A stretch of 64,000 bases of DNA, from positions 124,001 to 188,000 of the forward strand of contig NZ_AULQ01000007.1 of assembly GCF_000422365.1 (NCBI RefSeq). The letters run 5' to 3'. The notes under the pieces were generated by a model. It was not told the DNA's origin. It ran no database searches and was given only the letters and a program-made list of their open reading frames with translations. Below are positions 33,638-42,552 of this stretch, piece after piece; position 1 is the stretch's first letter; every line of letters begins with the position of its first letter. The translations under genes and the position numbers were made by a program. The DNA is from Mesoflavibacter zeaxanthinifaciens DSM 18436. GTDB lineage: Bacteria; Bacteroidota; Bacteroidia; Flavobacteriales; Flavobacteriaceae.

Positions 33638-36112
33638 ATGAAAAAACTATTCTCCATTGTTATGCTATTGGTAGCCTTTAGTATACATGCCCAAGACAAA
33701 ACTTTACCCAAAATCGGAACTATTACTGGTAAAGTATTAGACGTAAATTTACAACAACCCTTACCATATGTAAATGTCGTTATAAAAGATGTAAATCAAA
33801 ATATTATAACTGGCGGAATTACAAGTGAAGACGGAAGCTTTAATGTTAATCAAATACCATTAGGCAAAAGCATAGTAAGTATTGAATTTTTAGGTTATAA
33901 AACCGAAAGTAAAACTATCGAAATTACTAACAGCAATAAAAACATCAACCTAGGTACTATTAATTTAAGTGAATCTGCTGAAAGCTTAGAAGAAGTAACC
34001 GTTGTTGCAGAAACCTCAACCATTCAACAAAAAATAGATAGAAAAGTCATTACCATTGGTAAAGATTTACAAACCGCTGGTGCTAATGCTAGCGATATTA
34101 TGAATAATATTCCTTCGGTTAACGTAGACCAACAAACAGGAAATATTAGCTTACGCGGAAACGAAAACGTACGTGTTATGGTAGATGGTAAATTATCTAA
34201 CGTACCAATTGCTCAATTATTAAAACAAATACCATCTACAGCAATTAAAAGTATCGAGTTAATTACTAATCCTTCGGCAAAATATAACCCAGAAGGAATG
34301 AGCGGAATTATTAACATTAAACTTCATAAAAACACCAAATTAGGTTTTAATGGTAATTTAAACATTGGTCTTACTAATGAGGTTTATGCAAAATTTAATA
34401 GCTCTATAGACTTAAATTATCGTAACGGAAAATTCAACTTTTACGGTAGTTACGGTAATAACATTGGTAAATATGATAATTTTGGATATATCGACCAATC
34501 TAACGACAACTCTAGACAAGATTTTCAATTTTTCAACAATAATAAATCTCATTTATTTAAAGTTGGTGTAGATTATTATTTAAACGATAACAACACATTA
34601 TCTTTCTTTACCAATCAAAATATTTTTGAAGGCAATGGTGTTGGTACTACCAATTTAAGTTTTCCTGACCAAAATCTATATCAAAGACAAATTTTTGGTA
34701 GTGACTCAGAGAATAATTCAGGTCAATACAACTTTGTCTACAAACATCTTTTTAAAGACGAAAACGAAACTTTAGATATTGAAGTAGATTACAACGATTT
34801 TACTAATACAGAAGTAGCAGATTTTAACTACATCAATTTTAGTTTTCCGCCAGATTACAATGATTTTGTTGATACAGAAAGAGATCAAACCACAATAAAC
34901 GTAGATTATGTAAAACCAATAAACGAAGACTCTAAATTAGAAATTGGTGCAGAAGCAAGACTTTTTAATACCGATTTAGGGTACAGATCTACTGGTCAAA
35001 CATTTTCTAGCACAGGTACAATTATACCTACACCAAGCACAGCGTTTGATTATAAAAGAGATATTTTTTCTGCTTACATAACTTTCGGAAAAACTATTAA
35101 CGAAAAATGGAGCTATCAAGTTGGTGCACGTGCAGAGCAAGTAAAAGTAGAAGCTGAAGCTTTAAACATGTTTACAGATGAGACAACACAAGTGTTACCT
35201 TTTACAAATGAATATTTTCAAATATATCCATCTGCATTTTTAACTTATGCTGCTTCAGATAAAAACTCATATCAATTTAGCCTAAGCAGACGTGTTGACA
35301 GACCAGGATTACAACAAGTTAACCCAATTAGAGAATGGAGCACACCAAGAGTTTCATCTTTTGGAAATACTGAATTACAACCTCAATTCACCAACTCTGC
35401 AGAAGCAAACTATACAAGACAGTTAAAAAAAGGAAGCATTACTGCTGGCGTGTTTTACAGAATAATTGAAGATAACATAAATAGATTTGTAGCAATTGAC
35501 AGAACAAATATTTCTGCCGGTAACTCTATTTTATCTTATGATAATTTTGATAATACATCTGCGTACGGTATAGAACTTTCTAGCAACTATAGACCAACAA
35601 AATGGTGGAACTTTAACGCGAGTTTTGATTTATATTCTCAGTCTCAAACTGGTATTACAGAATTTATTGATGCTAACGATTTAAGTACAGCAACAGTTGA
35701 TGATATTGAAACACGTAAAACTGAAGTCGAGAATTTAGTTTGGAACTTTAGAATGTTTAACAACTTTAAAGCCACTAAAAACCTAAGCTTGTCTTTATTT
35801 GCTATGTATCGTGGTGAAGAACAAGGCGTTCAGTTTTTAAGAAAACCTATGTATTTTGTTAACACTGGTATACGCTACTCTTTTATGGAAAACAATAGAG
35901 CTACTCTTAGCATTAATTACAATGACATATTTAATACAATGAGGTTTGAGTTTGATACCGACACACCTTATCCTTCCACTGGACAATTTAATTGGGAAAG
36001 TAACACTTGGAACGTTGCACTATCTTATAGATTTGGTGGTGGAAAATACCGAGCATTACAACGTAAACAACGTGATGACAACGAATCGTCTGGTGGTGGC
36101 GGATTTATGTAA
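33638..36112 (+). CDS. TonB-dependent receptor / outer membrane beta-barrel protein
   Basis: 824 residues. A signal peptide covers 1-18 (ends SIHAQ). A CarboxypepD_reg-like domain (about 25-110: GTITGKVLDVNLQQPLPYVNVVI ...) is followed by a plug domain (about 130-235: TAGANASDIMNNIPSVNVD, ISLRGNENVRVMVDGK). A beta-barrel of the outer-membrane-beta-barrel family 3 type fills the rest. The tail is glycine-rich. It probably moves a substrate across the outer membrane using TonB. No SusD partner is next to it, so it is not a classical SusCD pair. It ends at a clear terminator. Confidence 0.88.
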   Translation: MKKLFSIVMLLVAFSIHAQDKTLPKIGTITGKVLDVNLQQPLPYVNVVIKDVNQNIITGGITSEDGSFNVNQIPLGKSIVSIEFLGYKTESKTIEITNSNKNINLGTINLSESAESLEEVTVVAETSTIQQKIDRKVITIGKDLQTAGANASDIMNNIPSVNVDQQTGNISLRGNENVRVMVDGKLSNVPIAQLLKQIPSTAIKSIELITNPSAKYNPEGMSGIINIKLHKNTKLGFNGNLNIGLTNEVYAKFNSSIDLNYRNGKFNFYGSYGNNIGKYDNFGYIDQSNDNSRQDFQFFNNNKSHLFKVGVDYYLNDNNTLSFFTNQNIFEGNGVGTTNLSFPDQNLYQRQIFGSDSENNSGQYNFVYKHLFKDENETLDIEVDYNDFTNTEVADFNYINFSFPPDYNDFVDTERDQTTINVDYVKPINEDSKLEIGAEARLFNTDLGYRSTGQTFSSTGTIIPTPSTAFDYKRDIFSAYITFGKTINEKWSYQVGARAEQVKVEAEALNMFTDETTQVLPFTNEYFQIYPSAFLTYAASDKNSYQFSLSRRVDRPGLQQVNPIREWSTPRVSSFGNTELQPQFTNSAEANYTRQLKKGSITAGVFYRIIEDNINRFVAIDRTNISAGNSILSYDNFDNTSAYGIELSSNYRPTKWWNFNASFDLYSQSQTGITEFIDANDLSTATVDDIETRKTEVENLVWNFRMFNNFKATKNLSLSLFAMYRGEEQGVQFLRKPMYFVNTGIRYSFMENNRATLSINYNDIFNTMRFEFDTDTPYPSTGQFNWESNTWNVALSYRFGGGKYRALQRKQRDDNESSGGGGFM

Positions 36113-36183
36113 AATCTTCTAGAAGTTTAGCAGTTTACTTAATAGTTGATGGTTAGTGTTAAGGTAAATTTGCTAAATAAAGG

Positions 36184-36214
36184 AAAACCCAAAGCCTGAT
36201 CGACTTTGGGTTTT
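36184..36214 (+). terminator. Terminator of the TonB-type receptor gene
   Basis: AAAACCCAAAG (36184-36194) pairs with CTTTGGGTTTT (36204-36214) around a nine-base loop and is followed by a T-rich stretch. Confidence 0.85.
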
Positions 36215-36417
36215 CTATTTTAAAAAAAAGATTTTTTAAGATATTTTTTTGTTTAACACATCTTCATTGTTAAATAATCGTTAAACATTGATAATCAATG
36301 TAATAAAAACAAGAGTTAAGCGTCATGTAATAAACAAAGCAAACCAAAAGTTTTATATTTATTTGAATTAGTCCTCAACCTATAAAACATAAGTTTAGTT
36401 AGTTAAGTTTAGTTATA

Positions 36418-36448
36418 AAAAAATCCGAAACGTATGTTTCGGATTTTT
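36418..36448 (-). terminator. Terminator of fabH
   Basis: AAATCCGAAAC (36421-36431) and GTTTCGGATTT (36436-36446) form an 11-bp stem with a four-base loop, flanked by A- and T-runs. It lies 21 bases past the fabH stop on the minus strand. Confidence 0.88.
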
Positions 36449-36468
36449 CAGTCATAAAATTATTTTAA

Positions 36469-37479
36469 CTACCATTTAATAATAGCGCTTCCCCAAGTAA
36501 ATCCGCTTCCAAAAGCAGCTAAAACAACAGTATCGCCTTCATTAATTTTTCCTTCTTCCCAAGCTTCACATAAAGCTAAAGGTATAGAAGCTGCAGTTGT
36601 GTTACCATAACGCATAATGTTATTAAACACTTTATCATCTGTCAAGCCAAATTTCTTTTGTATAAATTGAGCTATTCTCAAATTAGCTTGATGCGGAATT
36701 AACATATCTATATTTTCCTTTTGAAGATTATTTTTTATCAAGCCTTCCATAATAACTTCGCTAAAACGTACAACTGCATTTTTAAATACAAATTGACCAT
36801 TCATATGCGGAAAATAACTGTCGTCATTCTCATCATTATCTGCAATAATATCTGTTACCCAGCGTGTTCCCATACCTGGTGCTTTTACCACTAATTCTTC
36901 TGCATGTTCACCTTGACTATGTAAATGTGTAGATAATATTCCTTTACTATTATCTTCTTCTCTACTCACTACAACTGCGCCAGCACCATCACCAAAAATA
37001 ACAGAAACTCCTCTTCCTCTTGTCGTTTTATCTAATCCGTGAGAATGTAACTCGCTACCAATAACAAGTATGTTTTTATACATACCCGTTTTTATAAAAT
37101 TATCTGCAACAGATAATGCATAAATAAATCCAGAACATTGATTACGTACATCTAATGCTCCAACAGTTTTTATATCTAAAGCATGTTGTACTTGCACACC
37201 TGGACCAGGAAAATACATATCAGGACTTAAAGTTGCAAAAATGATAAAATCTATATCGTCTTTATTTAAACCAGAGCGTTCTATAGCTTGTTTTGCTGCT
37301 TTTACACCCATTGTAGCTGTAGTATCATCGCTACCTTCTACGACCCAACGTCGCTCTTTAATACCTGTGCGCTCTGTTATCCACTCGTCGCTAGTATCCA
37401 TTATTTTGGACAAATCCTGGTTAGTTACCACATTATCTGGCACATACTTACCAATTCCTATAATTTTTGAATTGTACAT
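36469..37479 (-). CDS. fabH: Beta-ketoacyl-ACP synthase III (FabH-type)
   Basis: Starts fatty acid synthesis by condensing an acyl-CoA with malonyl-ACP. It is 336 residues of the thiolase fold. The catalytic triad is C115 (VRNQCSGFIYAL), H263 (IPHQANLRI) and N293 (YGNTTAASIP). The closing GDTVVLAAFGSGFTWGSAII is typical. No other fab genes are adjacent, and Bacteroidota often have more than one FabH, so this copy may be a secondary or branched-chain-specific one. A TAnnTTTG box lies 20 bases upstream and a strong terminator follows, so it is monocistronic. Confidence 0.93.
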   Translation of the reverse strand: MYNSKIIGIGKYVPDNVVTNQDLSKIMDTSDEWITERTGIKERRWVVEGSDDTTATMGVKAAKQAIERSGLNKDDIDFIIFATLSPDMYFPGPGVQVQHALDIKTVGALDVRNQCSGFIYALSVADNFIKTGMYKNILVIGSELHSHGLDKTTRGRGVSVIFGDGAGAVVVSREEDNSKGILSTHLHSQGEHAEELVVKAPGMGTRWVTDIIADNDENDDSYFPHMNGQFVFKNAVVRFSEVIMEGLIKNNLQKENIDMLIPHQANLRIAQFIQKKFGLTDDKVFNNIMRYGNTTAASIPLALCEAWEEGKINEGDTVVLAAFGSGFTWGSAIIKW

Positions 37480-37498
37480 ATACTTAATATTTATGGTA

Positions 37499-37506
37499 CA
37501 AATTTA
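37499..37506 (-). promoter_or_regulatory. -7 box of the fabH promoter
   Basis: TAAATTTG on the minus strand (37506-37499) matches TAnnTTTG and lies 19 bases before the ATG. Confidence 0.4.
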
Positions 37507-37647
37507 AAGTATTTCAAGAAATTATAATTAAAATAACCTATAATTAACCATTTTTACCAATAAGTCTTTCACACAAGTTTAACAAATCGTTTTAAGTCAT
37601 AAATTTCATTTTTAGGTATCTTGAAGTCCTAATTAATTTCAAATAAA

Positions 37648-40050
37648 ATGGCAAAATCATTAATTAAACTACTACTTATTTTTGTGTGTCTAAACGGATA
37701 TGCACAACAAAACTTAACGTATCAAAAACCTTCTAAAGAAATTTTAGAACTAGCAGATGCAAATCTTGCTCCTGGTGTACAAATAGATAGCAAAGGAGAG
37801 CACATGGTACTGTTATATCGTAACCAATATAAATCTATTGAAGAACTCTCTGAAACCGAACTAAGATTAGCTGGTTTAAGAATTAATCCTGTTACTAACA
37901 TTGGTAGTCGTACCAATTACTATACAAATTTAAAAGTTAAACAAGTTAAAGACAAAGAGGCTAAACAAGTTAAAGGCTTACCAGACAATGCGCGTTTATC
38001 TAATTTTAGTTGGTCTCCTGACGAAAGTCTTATAGCTTGCTTAAATACAACACCTAAAGGAGTTGAAGTTTGGATTGTAAATATAGAAAACGCTAATGCA
38101 TATAAAATTTCTAACGCCAATGTTAACGCTAATATGAGAAGTACAATTAATTGGTTTAAAGATAATAAACATCTTCTTGTAAAAATGCTTCCAAACGACC
38201 GAAAAGAACTTATAAATACTGCTACAGCTGTACCTTCTGGTCCAACAGTTTCTGTTAGTGATGGAGCAAAAGCTCAAAACAGAACTTATCAAGATCTACT
38301 AAAAACACCTAATGACGAATTTAACTTTGAACAATTAGCACGTTCCGAAATTAAAAAACTATCCATAAATGGAGAGATTACAGATTTTTTAGATGCAGAT
38401 ATGTATCGAGGTATAAGTTTTTCTCCTGATGGAAATTATATAATGGTTACAAAAATTAAACGTCCATTCTCTTATTTAGTAACTTATTCTAGATTTCCAA
38501 GCGAAAGCAACATATACGATGTTAACGGTAAATTTGTAAAAACAGTAAACAATGTTCCGTTAGACGAAGTAAGACCAAAAGGTTTTATGGCTACAAGAAC
38601 AGGGAAACGCAGTATGCAATGGAGAAGCGACAAACCCGCTACAATAGTTTGGGCAGAAGCATTGGATAAAGGTGATCCTGAAGTAAAAGTAGACTATAGA
38701 GATGTAGTGTATCAATTAGATGCGCCTTTTAATGGTCAACCAAAAGAAATACTTAAAACAAAACAACGCTTTTCTGGTATTAGATGGGGTAATGATAATA
38801 TTGCTATTGCTTTTGATTATTGGTGGAACACCAGGAACTTAAAAACTTACTTATTTAATCCTAGTACAGCTGAAGCTAAAATAATTTCTGATAGAAATTA
38901 TCAAGATGTATACAGTGATCCAGGAGATTTTGTGTCTTCAAAAAACAAATATGGTAGCTACACATTAACCATTAACGGAGACAATCTTTATCTAATGGGC
39001 GATGGTTATTCTAAAGAAGGACAATTTCCTTTTATAGACGAGTACAATATTAAGACTGGTAAAACAAAACGCTTATATAAATCTAAATACACAGATAAAC
39101 TAGAAAGTTTAAACTTTGCAATTGATATGAAAAAAGGAGACATCCTTGTTCGTATAGAATCTAAAACAGATTACCCTAATTATTACATTAGAAATATTAA
39201 AAAGAATAAACTTACAGCAATTACAGATTTTGATAATCCTTTTAAAAGTTTAGAAAGCGTAGATAAGCGCGTTATTAATTATAAGCGTAATGATGGCTTA
39301 GATTTAGAAGGTACATTATACCTGCCATTAGATTACAAAGAAGGAGAAAAATACCCAATGATTTTATGGGCTTATCCAAGAGAGTATAAAGATAAAGCAA
39401 GTGCATCCCAAAGTACAGCAAATCCTAACGAGTTTGTTTACCCATATTGGGGATCACCTATTTATTGGGTTACTAAAGGTTATGTTGTATTAGACGATGC
39501 TGCTTTCCCAATTGTTGGAGAAGGCAACAAAGAACCAAACGACACATTTATAACACAACTTGTAGCTAACGCAAAAGCTGCAATAGATGCTGTAGATAAT
39601 CTTGGTTATATAGACCCTAACAAAGTTGCTGTTGGCGGACATAGTTATGGTGCATTTATGACAGCAAATTTACTATCTCATTCTAACCTTTTTGCTGCAG
39701 GAATTGCAAGAAGTGGTGCTTATAACAGAACATTAACGCCTTTTGGTTTTCAAAGTGAAGAGCGTAGCTATTGGGAAGCGCCAGAAATATACAACACAAT
39801 GTCTCCTTTTATGAATGCCGATAAAATGAAAACACCATTATTACTAATTCATGGTGTTGCAGATAATAATTCTGGTACCTATCCTTTACAAAGCGAACGT
39901 TACTTTAATGCCTTAAAAGGATTAGGCGCGCCTGTAAGATTAGTAATGTTACCTAAAGAAAGTCATGGTTATAGAGCTAAAGAATCTATTATGCACATGC
40001 TTTGGGAACAAGACCAATGGTTAGAAAAACATGTAAAAAACAAAAAATAA
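37648..40050 (+). CDS. S9 family peptidase, glutamyl endopeptidase-like
   Basis: 800 residues. A signal peptide covers about 1-19 (ends LNGYAQQ). A beta-propeller covers about 90-530. The alpha/beta hydrolase domain (about 540-800) has triad S666 (GGHSYGAFM), D739 (HGVADNNSG) and H773 (PKESHGYR). The hydrolase part closely resembles plant chloroplast glutamyl endopeptidase (GIARSGAYNRTLTPFGF, SIMHMLWEQDQWL), as recalled from memory. It is predicted to cleave peptides in the periplasm. It ends at a strong terminator. Confidence 0.88.
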   Translation: MAKSLIKLLLIFVCLNGYAQQNLTYQKPSKEILELADANLAPGVQIDSKGEHMVLLYRNQYKSIEELSETELRLAGLRINPVTNIGSRTNYYTNLKVKQVKDKEAKQVKGLPDNARLSNFSWSPDESLIACLNTTPKGVEVWIVNIENANAYKISNANVNANMRSTINWFKDNKHLLVKMLPNDRKELINTATAVPSGPTVSVSDGAKAQNRTYQDLLKTPNDEFNFEQLARSEIKKLSINGEITDFLDADMYRGISFSPDGNYIMVTKIKRPFSYLVTYSRFPSESNIYDVNGKFVKTVNNVPLDEVRPKGFMATRTGKRSMQWRSDKPATIVWAEALDKGDPEVKVDYRDVVYQLDAPFNGQPKEILKTKQRFSGIRWGNDNIAIAFDYWWNTRNLKTYLFNPSTAEAKIISDRNYQDVYSDPGDFVSSKNKYGSYTLTINGDNLYLMGDGYSKEGQFPFIDEYNIKTGKTKRLYKSKYTDKLESLNFAIDMKKGDILVRIESKTDYPNYYIRNIKKNKLTAITDFDNPFKSLESVDKRVINYKRNDGLDLEGTLYLPLDYKEGEKYPMILWAYPREYKDKASASQSTANPNEFVYPYWGSPIYWVTKGYVVLDDAAFPIVGEGNKEPNDTFITQLVANAKAAIDAVDNLGYIDPNKVAVGGHSYGAFMTANLLSHSNLFAAGIARSGAYNRTLTPFGFQSEERSYWEAPEIYNTMSPFMNADKMKTPLLLIHGVADNNSGTYPLQSERYFNALKGLGAPVRLVMLPKESHGYRAKESIMHMLWEQDQWLEKHVKNKK

Positions 40051-40067
40051 CATTACAACATCATTAC

Positions 40068-40100
40068 AAAAAACCGTTTAATTAAATTAAACGGTTTTTT
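40068..40100 (+). terminator. Terminator of the S9 peptidase gene
   Basis: CCGTTTAAT (40074-40082) and ATTAAACGG (40086-40094) form a 9-bp stem, preceded by six A and followed by six T. Confidence 0.88.
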
Positions 40101-40102
40101 TA

Positions 40103-40142
40103 TGTCATATTGTCACACAACCTTAATTGGCATTTTTGTTGT
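40103..40142 (+). promoter_or_regulatory. Sigma-54-like promoter and upstream repeat before htpG
   Basis: TTGGCATTTTTGTTGT (40127-40142) has GG at 40129-40130, then exactly ten bases, then GT at 40141-40142. This is the -24/-12 spacing of RpoN promoters, with the usual final GC reading GT. Upstream lies TGTCATATTGTCA (40103-40115), two TGTCA units three bases apart, a possible activator site. The htpG ATG is 68 bases downstream. No good TAnnTTTG promoter was seen here. Confidence 0.4.
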
Positions 40143-40171
40143 CTAATGCAACACGTATAATTAATAATATT

Positions 40172-40186
40172 TTTTCGCTTTCGCGG
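40172..40186 (+). repeat. CGCTTTCGCGGAAAC motif in the htpG leader
   Basis: A G/C-rich CGCTTTCGCG-type motif stands out in A/T-rich DNA. Related copies lie at 1154-1166, 7654-7669 and (inverted) 19227-19240. Confidence 0.4.
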
Positions 40187-40210
40187 AAACTAAACATAAA
40201 ACAAAATATT

Positions 40211-42097
40211 ATGGCAAAAGGAAATATTAACGTTTCGGTAGAAAACATTTTCCCTTTAATTAAAAAATTCTTGTACAGCGATCACGAAATCTTTTTACGT
40301 GAGCTTATTAGTAACGCAACAGATGCTACGTTAAAATTAAAACATTTAACAAGCATTGGTGAAGCTAAAACCGAATATGGTAATCCTATTATCGAAGTAA
40401 AAATTGATAAAGAAGGAAAAAAATTACACATCATTGATCAAGGTTTAGGTATGACTGCCCAAGAGGTAGAAAAATACATTAACCAAGTTGCTTTTTCTGG
40501 TGCTGAAGAGTTTTTAGACAAATACAAAGACAGCGCTAAGGATAGCGGAATTATTGGTCACTTCGGACTAGGTTTTTACTCTGCTTTTATGGTGGCAGAT
40601 AAAGTTGAAATTATCACAAAATCTTTTAAAGACGAGCCTGCTGCACATTGGATTTGCGATGGTAGTCCAGAATTCACTTTAGAAGAAGCCGATAAAACTG
40701 AAAGAGGTACAGAGATTATTCTTCATATTTCTGAAGGTGAAGAAGAATTTTTAGAAGACAGTAAAATTAGAGAGCTTTTAGTGAAGTATAACAAGTTTAT
40801 GCCAATACCAATTAAATTTGGTACTAAAACTGAAACTTTACCAAAACCTGAAGACGCTAAAGAAGACGATCCTGCTCCTACAAAAGAAGTAGATAACATT
40901 ATAAACAACCCAAATCCTGCTTGGACCAAACAACCAACCGAGTTAGAAGAAGACGACTATAAAAACTTCTATCGAGAGTTGTATCCAATGCAGTTTGAAG
41001 AGCCTCTTTTCAACATTCATCTTAATGTAGATTATCCATTTAACTTAACAGGAATCTTATATTTCCCTAAGTTATCTAACGATATGCAAATACAAAAGGA
41101 TAAAATTCAACTATATCAAAATCAAGTATTTGTAACAGATAATGTAGAAGGTATTGTACCAGAATTTTTAACCATGCTACGTGGTGTTATAGATAGTCCA
41201 GACATTCCTTTAAACGTGTCTCGTTCTTACTTACAAGCAGATGGCGCAGTTAAAAAAATTAGCTCTTACATTACACGTAAAGTTGCCGATAAATTAAAGT
41301 CGTTATTTAATAGTAACCGTGAAGATTTTGAAGCAAAATGGAATGACATTAAAATTGTTATTGAATACGGAATGCTGTCTGAAGAAAAATTCTTCGAAAA
41401 AGCAGAAGCTTTTGCCTTATACCCAACTGTAGACGGTAAATACTACACTTACGACGAGCTTTACAATGCAATAAAAGCAAAACAAACCGATAAAGACGAT
41501 AAGTTAATTATCCTTTACGCAAGTAATCAAGATGAGCAACACAGTTACATTGAAGCTGCTAAGGACAAAGGTTACGAAGTCTTATTATTAGACAGTCCTA
41601 TTGTTTCGCATTTAATGCAAAAATTAGAAGGTTCTAAAGAAAATATCTCATTTGCTCGTGTAGATGCAGATCATATTGATAAGTTAATTCAGAAAGAAGA
41701 AAACACAATTTCTAAATTAGACGAAGACCAACAAAAACAGTTGGACGAGTTGTTGAAAGAAGTGATTCCTTCAGAAAAATTTATGGTGCAATTAGAAGCT
41801 ATGGATAGCAACGCAACACCATTTATGATCACTCAACCAGAATTTATGCGTCGTATGAAAGAGATGCAACAAACTGGTGGTGGCGGTATGTTTGGTATGG
41901 GCAATATGCCAGAAATGTATAATTTAATTGTAAACACTAATCACAATTTAATTAGCGATATTTTAAATACCGAAACAAAAGAGGATAAAGAACGCTTAAT
42001 AAATCAAAGTTTAGATTTAGCACGTTTATCGCAAGGACTATTAAAAGGAAAAGAACTTAGCGACTTTATAAAACGTAGCTACGATATGATAAAATAA
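40211..42097 (+). CDS. htpG: Molecular chaperone HtpG (Hsp90)
   Basis: 628 residues from the ATG at 40211. An in-frame ATG at 40127 would add 28 residues that overlap the promoter and do not fit the family. The GHKL ATPase domain (about 1-215) includes DHEIFLRELISNATDA, DQGLGMTAQEVEKYINQVAFSGAEEF and GHFGLGFYSAFMVADKVEI. The middle domain includes LPLNVSRSYLQADG-like text (DIPLNVSRSYLQAD). The dimerisation domain closes the protein. An acidic loop (about 215-255, KPEDAKEDDPAPTK) sits between the N-terminal and middle domains. It assists client folding under stress. A strong terminator follows. Confidence 0.97.
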   Translation: MAKGNINVSVENIFPLIKKFLYSDHEIFLRELISNATDATLKLKHLTSIGEAKTEYGNPIIEVKIDKEGKKLHIIDQGLGMTAQEVEKYINQVAFSGAEEFLDKYKDSAKDSGIIGHFGLGFYSAFMVADKVEIITKSFKDEPAAHWICDGSPEFTLEEADKTERGTEIILHISEGEEEFLEDSKIRELLVKYNKFMPIPIKFGTKTETLPKPEDAKEDDPAPTKEVDNIINNPNPAWTKQPTELEEDDYKNFYRELYPMQFEEPLFNIHLNVDYPFNLTGILYFPKLSNDMQIQKDKIQLYQNQVFVTDNVEGIVPEFLTMLRGVIDSPDIPLNVSRSYLQADGAVKKISSYITRKVADKLKSLFNSNREDFEAKWNDIKIVIEYGMLSEEKFFEKAEAFALYPTVDGKYYTYDELYNAIKAKQTDKDDKLIILYASNQDEQHSYIEAAKDKGYEVLLLDSPIVSHLMQKLEGSKENISFARVDADHIDKLIQKEENTISKLDEDQQKQLDELLKEVIPSEKFMVQLEAMDSNATPFMITQPEFMRRMKEMQQTGGGGMFGMGNMPEMYNLIVNTNHNLISDILNTETKEDKERLINQSLDLARLSQGLLKGKELSDFIKRSYDMIK

Positions 42098-42123
42098 TTA
42101 TTTCTGCTTTTTCAGAAGATTTT

Positions 42124-42152
42124 AAACCACTTCTTAATTGAAGTGGTTTTTT
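42124..42152 (+). terminator. Terminator of htpG
   Basis: AAACCACTTC (42124-42133) and GAAGTGGTTT (42140-42149) form a 10-bp stem with loop TTAATT, followed by a T-run. Confidence 0.88.
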
Positions 42153-42165
42153 TATTTTTAAAAAA

Positions 42166-42192
42166 TAAATACATTTTATTAAAATGTATTTA
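42166..42192. promoter_or_regulatory. Probable PadR operator (27-base palindrome)
   Basis: The left arm TAAATACATTTT (42166-42177) and right arm AAAATGTATTTA (42181-42192) are perfect inverted repeats with three bases between. PadR-family repressors bind ATAC/ATGT-type inverted repeats near their own start. The palindrome ends 21 bases before the likely padR ATG. Autoregulation of the operon is the natural reading. Confidence 0.55.
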
Positions 42193-42213
42193 AAAAATAT
42201 GTATATTAGCAAC

Positions 42214-42552
42214 ATGTATAGCAAAGAACTCACAAAAGGAACACTTAAACCTATCATTTTAAAGCTTTTAAGCCAAAGCGATAAAATGTACGGTTACGAG
42301 ATTACACAAAAGGTAAAAGACATTACCAAGGGAAAAATAGATATTTCTGAAGGCGCATTATATCCTATTTTACACAAATTAGAAAAGGATGATGTACTAA
42401 CTACAGAAAAGGTATTTATTGGCAAACGTGTAAGAAAATATTATTCGGTAACTAATAGCGGTAAACAAGTTATTGCCGAGCAAACCAATCAAATCAATGA
42501 TTTTATAAACACATTATCATTAATTTTTAATCCTAAACCAACATTAAAATGA
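42214..42552 (+). CDS. PadR family transcriptional regulator
   Basis: 112 residues from the ATG at 42214. ATGs at 42184 and 42199 are in frame but fall within or beside the palindrome. The winged helix covers most of the protein: GTLKPIILKLLSQSDKMYGYEITQKVK, then ISEGALYPILHKLEKDDVLTTEK (recognition helix), then the wing GKRVRKYYSVTNSGK. PadR proteins are usually repressors released by small molecules or stress. Its stop overlaps the next ATG by four bases (ATGA), so it controls, and is translated with, the membrane protein that follows. Confidence 0.92.
   Translation: MYSKELTKGTLKPIILKLLSQSDKMYGYEITQKVKDITKGKIDISEGALYPILHKLEKDDVLTTEKVFIGKRVRKYYSVTNSGKQVIAEQTNQINDFINTLSLIFNPKPTLK

Larger units (their letters stand above)
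36113..36468. other. Gene-free region between convergent genes
   Basis: 356 bases hold the two terminators listed separately and a palindrome ACATTGA-TAA-TCAATGT at 36285-36301. The rest is A/T-rich with no convincing ORF, promoter or RNA gene. Confidence 0.6.

Noticed and set aside
40127-40210. Upstream ATG that would extend HtpG by 28 residues
   Set aside because: The extra residues are unlike HtpG, and the ATG lies in the predicted promoter.
40101-40210. CIRCE element (HrcA site) upstream of htpG
   Set aside because: No TTAGCACTC-N9-GAGTGCTAA-type repeat is present.
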